From contig GG745361.1 in the NCBI GenBank assembly GCA_000151295.1, forward strand, positions 123,589 to 146,109: DNA of 22,521 nt. Direction: 5' to 3'. The notes below the pieces were generated by a model that saw nothing but the letters and a program-made list of their open reading frames with translations, was not told where the DNA came from and made no database searches. The position numbers were made by a program, and so were the translations under genes. Within the stretch, counting starts at the first letter, position 1. Each line of letters opens with the position of its first letter. The DNA comes from Allomyces macrogynus ATCC 38327 (taxonomy: Eukaryota; Blastocladiomycota; Blastocladiomycetes; Blastocladiales; Blastocladiaceae). Shown piece after piece: positions 9,061 to 17,421 of the stretch.

Positions 9061-9562
9061 GTCAATTGCGGGCCGGTTACTATTTTACGGTGGGTACTGC
9101 AAATCGGATCGGCGCCGAGCTGTTGTGGGTTGGCGTAAGCATGAGCTTGCCTCAGTTTGGCCACGAAGGTGCGCCATCGTTATGTAGTTGGTGGGTGGTG
9201 GCCGTGGTGTTGCCAACAACCGGGGAGCAATACGTTTTGAGCAGACGTGCATGTAATTACGGCCGCCCAAAGATCTATGAACGGTTGTCCCACAACGCTG
9301 CGTGCTCATGCTACCTTCCCGCCACTTCGTCGACGCGATGGACGCAAGCACGGGAGCAGGCAGCGAAATGAGTTATGAGAGGGAGATGATCGGAAACCTC
9401 ATGAAAGGTGGCCCGAAATTTGTGCGGTCGCATCATAACAGACACATGTAGCCTGAGAAAATAATCAAAAGTGCACGGGGATATTGTGGGACGTCATGCT
9501 GATGGGTGAAGGAGATGGCCGGTCCGGAGGATAGAAACATGCGGTTGGCGACAGTGTGAGGC
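9061..9562. other. spacer between pseudogene B and GPI13/PIGO
   Basis: These 502 bp have no convincing coding frame on either strand: open stretches are short, their codon use is unlike the neighbours, and no family motif is visible. The right half is relatively AT-rich and should carry the GPI13 promoter. I see no repeat or RNA gene. Confidence 0.4.
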
Positions 9563-12013
9563 GTGGTCCATCGAGAGCAACATTCAGTGAACACGCTCGC
9601 TCTGTTGTCAACATCTCATGCAGAAATGGCCAGCCGACCAGCCAGCCTTGCTGTGGAAATCAACCAACACTACAACCTGCCGCAATCGCTCCAGCAAGAC
9701 ACTTTTCGCATGCTCCACCGGATATTGCGAGCCTCCGCCACGATCCGAGTTGCAGCGCTGGTTGCTGTGCTCGCCGGACTCGCGTGCTTCCGCCTTGGGT
9801 TTTTGCTCACACGCACGACACTGCCCGACAAGAGCGCCTGTGCCGATTTTGCGCCATTTCCCAATGCAAGTTTTGTCGACGGGACGGGCTGCTGGGCACC
9901 GCGTCCTCACGCACCAATTCGCCGCGCCGTTGTTGTGATCATTGATGCGCTGCGATATGATTTTGCTGCCTGGGACCCACAATTCGAAGCACGACCTGAC
10001 GCAGTCACGCCCGACTGGCATTTCTACCGCAACAAGCTCCCCGTCTTGCACAATGCCACGAATGGCCATGCGCGACTGTTCCGATGCCGTGCGGACCCGC
10101 CAACCACGACGCTGCAGCGGCTCAAGGCCATGACGACCGGGTCGCTGCCAACGTTCATTGACATGAGCAGTAATTTTGGGTCCGACGAGATTGCCGAAGA
10201 TTCGATCCCGTACCAGGTCCACGCTGCTGGTGCCAACCTCACGTTCATGGGGGATGATACGTGGATGGGCCTGTTTCCGCGATACCTCGCTCATGCCTGG
10301 CCGTTCCCGTCGTTTGATGTGTGGGACTTGGACACGGTCGACAATGGAGTGGTTACACATATCTACGACGAGCTCGCCAAGGACAATTGGCATGTGCTTG
10401 TTGGTCATTTCCTTGGGGTCGATCACGTTGGGCACCGATACAAGCCAGCGCACCCGACGATGCCTGTCAAGCTGCGCCAGCTCAACGGCGTTCTGGTCAA
10501 GCTGACCGAGGAGCTGCCCGACGATACGGTGCTGATTGTGCTCGGCGACCACGGCATGGATGCAAAGGGCGACCACGGTGGGGACAGCGTCGAGGAAACG
10601 GACACTGCACTCTGGATGTTCTCAAAAACCAACATTTTCTCGTCGTCGACCGTCGCCGACACAGTCAACCAGATTGACGTGGTTCCGACTCTCTCGCTGC
10701 TCTTGGGCCTCCCGATTCCAATGGAGAACCTTGGTTCGATTATTCCCGATGTGTTCCCGGACCTGCATGCGGCGCGCACCGTCAATGCGCGCCAGATCCG
10801 CCGCTACATTGACCGGTACTCGGAGATTGCACCCGATTTGCGCGAACATGTCCCACGGTTGCGCAAAATCGCCGACCCGCTCGAGTTTATGAAGGCGACG
10901 CTCGAAGCGTGCCGATCCGTGTGGGCGCAGTTCCACACACCCGGCATGGTCGCTGGAATCGCTTTGATGCTGCTTGGGCTCATTGTGCTCATTGCAAGTT
11001 TGCGGTCCGAGATCCGTGGGGAAGCTGCCAAGTGGACTGCCGTTGCCGCTGCGCCTGCGATCATTTATGCAGCTAACTCGTTCATTCTGTACGAGGATGC
11101 GCTGTTCTTCTACTTGCTACAGTCTGCTCTCGTGGTTGCTGCTGTTCGTGCACCAGCGCACCGCGCCGCGCTCATGGTCGCCATGATCGCTAATATGGCC
11201 GCGTTCCAGATTACCGTCTGCCGCGAAGAGCAGATCGGGTGCCGCAACACGTTCCACACGACGGCGGTCGGGACGTGGGTCGGCTTTGCTGCGCTCATTG
11301 CCAAGACCTGGTGGTCCACGGGCGCAACGTGGCGCACCCGCATTCTCGGTGCACTTCTTGTCGCGTACTGGCTCGTCGAGGAAGAGTTTGCCGGCACTAT
11401 CGACCGCGTATGGCCCGTGTGGATTGCCCGCATGCACGTTGCGCTCGTCTCCGTGTTTTCTATAATGCACCGCCGTGGCCAGCGGGAGGGGACGCTCTTG
11501 CTGTATTGCCTGCTCGCCCAGTTCCATCGACCCGTCGGAATGCTCGCGCTCTGGGCCGCCGACATGACCCTCACTGCTCTCCCTGCGCCCGCGCACCCAA
11601 TGTCACACGTCGCGGCGCACTGCCTGATCCGGTTCGCCTACTTTGCGTCGGGCCACCAGGCCACGCTCTCGTCGATTCACTGGTCGGTCGGGCACACGGG
11701 CATGTACACGACCAATTTTGTCTTGTCGCCGATCGCCGTTGCGCTCAATACGGTCGGACACGTAATTCCGCTGGTCGCAGCGGTCCCAAGCCCGTGGGCG
11801 CTGGTTGCACTTGAAACGGTGCACTTGATTGGGTCGTCGGCCATGGCTATGCACCTGCGCCGGCACTTGATGGTGTGGAAAGTGTTTGCGCCGCGGTGGA
11901 TGCTGAGTGGGCTGCTGCTCGTCACGGTTGCGGGCGTGGCCGTCGTGGTTGATGCCATGCGTCGGTACCAAAGGCGACGGGGCGGAGGGGTTGCTCAACG
12001 TCCTCGGGAATGA
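9563..12013 (+). CDS. PIGO: GPI ethanolamine phosphate transferase 3 (PIGO/Gpi13)
   Basis: This ER membrane enzyme adds ethanolamine phosphate to the third mannose of the GPI precursor, the group later linked to protein. The frame encodes up to 816 residues without introns. An N-terminal hydrophobic anchor (about 61-82, IRVAALVAVLAGLACFRLGF) precedes the lumenal alkaline-phosphatase-like domain: VVVIIDALRYDF (about 126-138), RADPPTTTLQRLKAMTTGS and LPTFIDMSSNFGSDEI (the PIGO signature), FMGDDTW, DLDTVDNGV, HFLGVDHVGHRY, and metal-site GDHGMDAKGDHGGDS (about 328-342). The C-terminal half is a series of membrane spans. The whole is somewhat shorter than human or yeast relatives (about 1,000 aa), mainly in the membrane part. 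Three in-frame ATGs (9563, 9626, 9710) are possible; the last sits just before the anchor, so the start is uncertain. It lies between two LRR pseudogenes. Confidence 0.92.
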   Translation: MVHREQHSVNTLALLSTSHAEMASRPASLAVEINQHYNLPQSLQQDTFRMLHRILRASATIRVAALVAVLAGLACFRLGFLLTRTTLPDKSACADFAPFPNASFVDGTGCWAPRPHAPIRRAVVVIIDALRYDFAAWDPQFEARPDAVTPDWHFYRNKLPVLHNATNGHARLFRCRADPPTTTLQRLKAMTTGSLPTFIDMSSNFGSDEIAEDSIPYQVHAAGANLTFMGDDTWMGLFPRYLAHAWPFPSFDVWDLDTVDNGVVTHIYDELAKDNWHVLVGHFLGVDHVGHRYKPAHPTMPVKLRQLNGVLVKLTEELPDDTVLIVLGDHGMDAKGDHGGDSVEETDTALWMFSKTNIFSSSTVADTVNQIDVVPTLSLLLGLPIPMENLGSIIPDVFPDLHAARTVNARQIRRYIDRYSEIAPDLREHVPRLRKIADPLEFMKATLEACRSVWAQFHTPGMVAGIALMLLGLIVLIASLRSEIRGEAAKWTAVAAAPAIIYAANSFILYEDALFFYLLQSALVVAAVRAPAHRAALMVAMIANMAAFQITVCREEQIGCRNTFHTTAVGTWVGFAALIAKTWWSTGATWRTRILGALLVAYWLVEEEFAGTIDRVWPVWIARMHVALVSVFSIMHRRGQREGTLLLYCLLAQFHRPVGMLALWAADMTLTALPAPAHPMSHVAAHCLIRFAYFASGHQATLSSIHWSVGHTGMYTTNFVLSPIAVALNTVGHVIPLVAAVPSPWALVALETVHLIGSSAMAMHLRRHLMVWKVFAPRWMLSGLLLVTVAGVAVVVDAMRRYQRRRGGGVAQRPRE

Positions 12014-12376
12014 GCAACGTGGGATTGCTTTTGGTTGCAAGTCAACATTTTGCGAGTGTATGTTGATCGAACTGCTTCTGCCAGTTTGCTCAGTTTGCTC
12101 ATTCTGAGCCTCGGAGCTGTGGAAACACACCACCAGCGCCCCACTGATGGCCACAAACTCACAAAGACGACCGATGAGTGGACCAACCTCTGCTCTCGCT
12201 TCTTCTCTTCATCTCCTTCTCTTCATCTCCATCACCTCACGCCCGACACAGCCCGAGCTCGTTTCAAACGCCTGAACCCAGACATGATATCCAGCACGGC
12301 TCCAACTCAGGAACTGCACGCTCGTGGCCAAGGGGCGCACGAGTCCGCAATCTAACTCCAGTTGCCTTCGCTGCTT
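12014..12376. other. spacer between GPI13/PIGO and LRR pseudogene C
   Basis: This 363-bp stretch is the 3' UTR of GPI13 followed by a C/T-rich leader-like tract (12185-12240). The leader contains a 14-bp tandem duplication (TTCTCTTCATCTCC twice) and resembles the pyrimidine-rich leaders of active genes here, so it may be the former promoter and 5' UTR of pseudogene C. No coding frame is convincing. Confidence 0.4.
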
Positions 12377-14012
12377 ATGGCCGTGTCCGATGTCGTCCTT
12401 GACCGCGTTCTCGAGGTTCTGGCGCCGCACACGCCGCCTGGGCGGCCGGAAAGCTTCCACGAATGCTGATGCGTGGAGACTCTTCCAGTTTGCGCGAGCG
12501 TCACGCGTCTTTTATGCTCGCGCAATTGAAAGGGCGATCCGGCGGGCATCTTGTGACATTGTGACGCTGCAGTCGCCGTCGAGGACCAAGTGGACTGTTC
12601 CAATGCTGATCTACAGCACATGGCACCCGATCTGGGATCTTGTTGGCCGGCTCCCGCCAAAATGATTTCGCCAGTCTCGCCATCTGTGGTCAAACACCAG
12701 TCGATGCATCCTGCAACGGACCCGACCAATCGGCTCCTTGGGCGGATTGGGCAGCTGGAGCCCAGTATGTACGTTCAGTGGACCTGACCAGCTGCCGCGT
12801 CTATACTTGATCACCTCCATACAAATGGCGACAGCGCCCAACTGCTCCCGCGCGAAATGAAAAGCATGCTGGTGCTTTCATCGACCTGGGGCCGAGCACC
12901 ACCATGCCCATTCCAGCTCATCAAGTGCGCAACTTTGACGCGGACTGCTCCTGGCCGAAGTTGCCGCTGTACATCCATGAGCTATTCTTGTCGTCGACAG
13001 CTGCTGACACGGAGCTCCCACATGGCTTGTCGGCCGCACATGCCGCGCTTCTGTGCACACTGACGCGGCTGGATATGAATATTGCTCTCCACCCTGATCT
13101 TGTCCCGATTGCTGTCGAACTTGTCCGTTCATGCTCATCGCTCGTGACGCTCTTCTTGAACTACTCGGATCTAAAGGAGCTCGTCACCGTGAACGCCATG
13201 TTTGGCCCGTTTCTCTGCAACCTGTCACCAATGTTTCGAGGCTTGAACGTGGGTGTTTCGGACGTGCGGAATGCGGACATGATTGTCACGACTGGCGGTT
13301 CCATCCATGGGTTTCGCCTTCCATCTCGGCTTGAAACTCTGGCGCTTGTGGTATGGCACTTGGACGAGCCGACCTGGCACACTGCCATTTTTGATTCGTT
13401 CCTTGATGCGCTAATCTCCAATCCTGCCATTCGGCTGCGCATTTCGCAGCACACCAAATGGGACTCGAACGACCGATGCGCTCGTTTCGCGCAGTTTCTC
13501 GCGCGGCACCCACCAGGCTCTCACCTTGTGTTTGGCGTGGCCCCAATTGGCTTGGGCCGCATGCTCTCCTTTCAGCCGGTTTGGTTGCGTCGGGTGCCGC
13601 CGCTCTTGAAACTCTTTTCTTGAAGCGACTTGTCCACCTGGTGGAGTTCAACCTCGGCATGAATGAGATTGGTGATGTGGGCATGGTTGTTCTCGCACCT
13701 GGGTTTGCCATCCTCGCGCAGCTTCCCGTTCTGACTCTGTCGAATGTTGGCCTCTCGGCCCTGGCCAATGTTGCACTCCCGCGTCTCACTGCGCTCCAAC
13801 GGCTCAAACTGAGTGGCCTTCCGAGCGTCACATCCGTTGACATGCTTGCGGCGAAATTGAGCCCAGGTGTGCAGTTAATGTACCTGACCGGGTGCAATCT
13901 GCGCGATGCCGGGCTAACGCTCTTGCTCAATGCACTGGTTAGTTGCCGCGGTCGTGTTGTTGAGTATGGCCCGGACTACGATCGCGCCAAGGAGTGGTGG
14001 ATTTCTGGGTGA
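12377..14012 (+). pseudogene. F-box-like/LRR pseudogene (copy C)
   Basis: A third relative of copy A, in the same orientation. SDVVLDRVLEVLAPHTP at 12386 onward matches PDVVLDRLFALLAPNPH, then the frame stops. A shifted frame gives WRLFQFARASRVFYARAIER. After another shift, 12904-13623 stays open for 239 codons with PIPAHQVRNFDADC, LRR segments and PTWHTAIFDSFLDALISNP, very close to copy A's AWHSAIFDSFLTALTRNP. Near 13600 the frame changes again to HLVEFNLGMNEIGDVGMVVL and VALPRLTALQRLKLSG, ending at 14012. Compared with copy A, roughly 60 residues before HLVEF and one repeat unit are missing, and the C-terminal tail is replaced. Frameshifts plus deletion make it a pseudogene, less decayed than copy B. 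The 239-codon segment alone could still be translated, but nothing shows that it is. Confidence 0.8.
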
Positions 14013-14418
14013 GTTGATGTGGGTGACCCTGGCCGGGTGACGATCAAGGCCGTCAGTTCCCCGTTTGCGTGATGCGTCTCACTGACCACCACGATGTAAC
14101 GGACCAAAAATGTCCGGCGGTGGCAGCTGGAATTTGTGCGCCGTTTCCCGCGTTGGACCGCGAGCTGTCTTGTCTCCTGACCGCTTCTGGTCGTCCTCAG
14201 ATTCGTTCTCTGTGTCGCGTCGCAAACGGTCGGCACTCGCCGTTGTGATTTGTTTGCGTGTGCGCGCGGGATGTGCGCGCGCGTTCTCGTTTATGAAGCG
14301 AAATGGATGTCAATGTTTTCAGGGTTCTTTGCCCGTGGCGCGTGGATTTGCCATGTGGGACCGTCGTCTCCTGTTTTGTTGACTTGTGTTGTGGAAGTGG
14401 GAATGGCACGGACATTAG
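14013..14418. other. spacer downstream of LRR pseudogene C
   Basis: This holds several overlapping short open frames on the plus strand (for example one from 14110), none with a recognisable motif or clear codon bias. A T/G-rich tract precedes a possible 3' splice site ending at 14418, just before the longer open frame that begins at 14419. Confidence 0.3.
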
Positions 14419-15000
14419 GCAGACAAGCCCAAACTGGCAGCTCACCTGGTCAAAGCTGATTTCGCCACCCTGTTCGAAACGCTCCATCCGTTCGATGGCC
14501 CGGATTTACTTTGTGAACATATGCTCAAGCCTGCTCCGACTGCTCGCAAGACGACGGAAAACGTGCAAGGATGGCGCCGCCAAGTGGCACGAGTGCTCTG
14601 TGCTGGAGCGGAAAGCAAGCCAGTGTGTGGACCAGCGTCCCCGCTTGGGACCCGCGAACCATCTCGGCTCTCTCGTTCGAGCATTGTGCATCCCGTAAAC
14701 CAGCAAGTGGAGCGCCGCTCTCCGCGCCGACACTTTCCACCCGCCTGCTTTCGAGTCGCAAGCATCCAGCGAGTCTCGACGACGCAACTCGCTGCAACCT
14801 TGCCCGTTCCTCGTTTGACAGCGCCCAGGCTGATCGGCGTGCATTTTATCCGCTCGCAAGTGGACCACGTTGCCCTCGCTGCCGCTGAAGTGGCGCTCCT
14901 TGTCGACGTGAATCTGTCGCTGTGCGCTGCAACCGTTCGTCGACAAGCAGCCGACCAACGCGACGCCACTCTGTCAATAATCGACCCGGGTTCTATTTGA
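14419..15000 (+). CDS. unrecognised open frame, perhaps an exon or gene remnant
   Basis: A plus-strand frame is open from a TAG at 14416-14418, which could equally be a 3' splice site, to a TGA at 14998-15000: 193 sense codons, with the first ATG at 14521. The beginning (PKLAAHLVKADFATLFETLH, then PFDGPDLLCEHM) and the end (LAATLPVPRLTAPRLIGVHF and VALAAAEVALLVDVNLSLCA) use G/C-ending codons as real genes here do; the middle looks less convincing. Just downstream, in another frame, FDIVRSNLALHDAFFSNSTH continues with similar bias to about 15211, as if a frameshift had split a longer gene. I do not recognise any domain. It may be a pseudogene, a spliced exon or a chance ORF. It is not one of the LRR copies. 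Confidence 0.3.
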   Translation, partial: ADKPKLAAHLVKADFATLFETLHPFDGPDLLCEHMLKPAPTARKTTENVQGWRRQVARVLCAGAESKPVCGPASPLGTREPSRLSRSSIVHPVNQQVERRSPRRHFPPACFRVASIQRVSTTQLAATLPVPRLTAPRLIGVHFIRSQVDHVALAAAEVALLVDVNLSLCAATVRRQAADQRDATLSIIDPGSI

Positions 15001-15214
15001 CATTGTTCGGTCGAACCTCGCTCTCCACGACGCTTTCTTTTCGAACTCGACGCATGCGCTCCGAACTAAGCGCAGTGCAGCGTGCTGGACTGACGACGAT
15101 CTCATTTCGCACTTGATCACGCGGCAAGCGCTTACAGCTGCTCTTTCATCGTCGCTGTGCTCTCGTCTGGCGGTACCTCGACGCTGTGCTCCCGTCTGGC
15201 TGCACCACTGAACC

Positions 15215-17216
15215 ATGGCTGGCGGCCTCGAAGCAGCGCAAGCTGCAGCCGAGCAGGCATTCCGCGACACCAAGTGCAACGCTGCAGGTCTGCCTGAACC
15301 AGGCCATTTAATCCGCGGCCCGCTCGGTGCGCCTGAGTGCGGTCCGCGGAACCCCAACTCGACGTGTATGATGGACCAGGTGCGCGGATCCTTTGTTCCG
15401 TGGCGCACGTTGATACGTTGAAGGCAAAGTCTGACCGTTTGACGCTGGTTCTGATCTGTAGTGCTGCTCGTTTGCCGGATATTGTGGCCCGATTCCCGAC
15501 GCGCAAGGCCGATACTTCGAAAACGGCATCCAGCTCTCGACGACCGACGTGACGGCTCTCTACTGCAACAAGCAGTCGTATGGCGACTGGCGCGGGTGGA
15601 CAGCGGCCGCCGGCACTTGCGCGACGATCGGCATGCATTATCCGGTCAGCAACAACCTCGGGTGGTTTGGGCTTGCGTGGCCCGTCATCTACGCGATTGC
15701 CGGCGGTATTGCGGCGTTTATCCTGTTCCTGACGGTCATTGCCGTCGCCATGTGCCGTCGTCGCCGCAGGAATCGGACAATCGCGAAGAAAGAAGCTGCT
15801 GTAGCCGCGGCATCGGCAGTACGGTCAAGTGCCGACGACGAGCAGGTGCGGTTGCGTCCTGGGACGCCCGCGACTACGCTACAGGGCACGACATTGCATG
15901 GGACAGTGCGGTCGTCACCGTCAATGGGCTCATTGCGCGGAATGCCAGGACCGCCTCCAAGCGCTGCGGCCGTGCGTCGCACACCAACGCCGACGTCCGC
16001 TTTTGATGCGCCGGCACGATCTGCTGGACCGAGTCGGCCATCTTGGGAACCTCGCCCGTACGTCGGTGCCACCGCACCAGGTCCGCAGCTCGTCGTACAA
16101 GGTGCCGCGTCCGCGCAGCCGTCGCTCTCGTCGTCGGCCAGGTCAGCGGGACCCATTTCGCTCGTCACGGCGCCGTCGCCCCACGCCTCGCTGCAGCATG
16201 CACGGTCCGTGAGCCCTCTGCCGGGTCAGCAGCAACAGCAGCAGCAGCAGCAGCCAAGTGCTCCGAGTGCAACTGCGGGTCCACCGGGTCGTGGCACGGG
16301 CACTCCGTCCGTGGACATGGCTGCAAGCGTGCACGGGTGGCGCGTGCCGTCGCCAGCGCCAGCGCCAGCGCCATCCGTTTCGGGACCGTGGACGGCAAGT
16401 CCGGGTCCGTCATTGCGCGTCATGATCGGGCCGTACGCGCCGCCGCCGGGCACGTTTTATGTGTCCCCCGCCGGGTCGTCTCCCATCCCGCCACCGCCGC
16501 CAGTCTCGACCGGGTGGGCCGGACAGCCGCCAGTCTCGTCGGGTTGGGTCGCACCACCACTCCCGCCAGTCACGTTGGGATGGCCAGTGGCTCCACCGCC
16601 TCCAGGACCCATGCCGACCGAGTTCGAGTACGCGCCACCACCTCAGACGTTCGCGACGGGCTGGGCACCGGCACCGCGCCCTGCCGTGTCGTCGCCGCCC
16701 GCGGTCGACCTCGAGCTCCCGCCCGGCACGATTTCGCGCGTTTCGCCGCCCTTACCGCAACCTCCACCTCCGGCTGACACGCCCGTGCTCCCGCATTACC
16801 TCCGTCAATGGCGTGTGGCGGCCGCGGGGAACCCGGCGGGCCCGTCACTGAACGGTCCTCGGTGCGTCCTGACCTCGTTCGAGGCGACGCGCGCTGACGA
16901 GCTCTCGGTCGATGCGGGTGCGTGGGTCACGGTCACGCGGTTGTTCGAGGACGGTTGGGGGCTCGGACGGTGCGGCGGTGACCGCGAAGGCATGTTCCCG
17001 CTGAGTGTTCTCGCGCCACGGCCTGAAGATGCGATGCTGCATGCGCTGGTGCGCGACATGGCGGCGCTGCTCGACGATGACGAATGGGAAGGCGGTGGAG
17101 ACGCGAGTGACGTTGGCGGGAATGCGCCCGCACTGAGTGCCGCGACCATGGCACGAGCAACGTCGACGCTGTCGCGGTGCCAGAGTTTGGTGTTCCCGAC
17201 GCGGTCACGGCCGTGA
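15215..17216 (+). CDS. chitin-binding (hevein-like), single-span membrane protein with SH3 domain
   Basis: Exons 15215-15379 and 15462-17216 join across an 82-bp phase-0 GT-AG intron to give 639 residues. Residues about 42-90 (ECGPRNPNSTC, then DQCCSFAGYCGP, then LYC) follow the cysteine pattern of hevein-type chitin-binding domains (CBM18); the intron falls just before the CC pair. A hydrophobic span (about 127-151, AWPVIYAIAGGIAAFILFLT) is followed by CRRRRR, a stop-transfer signal that puts the rest in the cytosol. Residues about 160-500 are Ser/Pro-rich and disordered, with nine Gln and many PPPP runs. A C-terminal SH3 domain (about 522-574) has EATRADELSVDAGAWVTV, DGWGLGR and GMFPLSVL. 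I infer a wall-chitin sensor tied to cytoskeletal or signalling partners. There is no signal peptide at MAGGLEAAQ, so a 5' exon may be missing; the start is the weakest point. Confidence 0.78.
16227..16253 (+). repeat. CAG/CAA tract encoding nine glutamines
   Basis: Nine consecutive Gln codons, one of them CAA, lie in the disordered cytosolic region of the chitin-binding/SH3 protein. This is an in-frame microsatellite that could vary in length between strains. Confidence 0.95.
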
Positions 17217-17421
17217 TGATTTGGATCGGTGCCGACTCTTGTTTTGCTGGGGTTTTTTTTTTTTCCAGCTTATTTTGGGAAATAGCTAATATTTTGAACC
17301 GTGCGTTGTTTTTGACCGCCGCAAAGCAGGATTGAATCAAAACCCGCAAGCACTTCTTGCTCATGATTGAAGTCCTCTCCATCCAGTGATCCACCCCACA
17401 CACAGACCTGAACAGCGAGCG

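Noticed and set aside
9608..10576. A 322-codon minus-strand open frame
   Set aside because: It is antisense to the conserved catalytic domain of GPI13/PIGO and has no motif; GC-rich codon bias keeps the opposite strand open.
17253..17264. Run of 12 T as a terminator
   Set aside because: It lies in the 205-bp gap between convergent genes; T runs do not define RNA polymerase II termination and could be a simple homopolymer.
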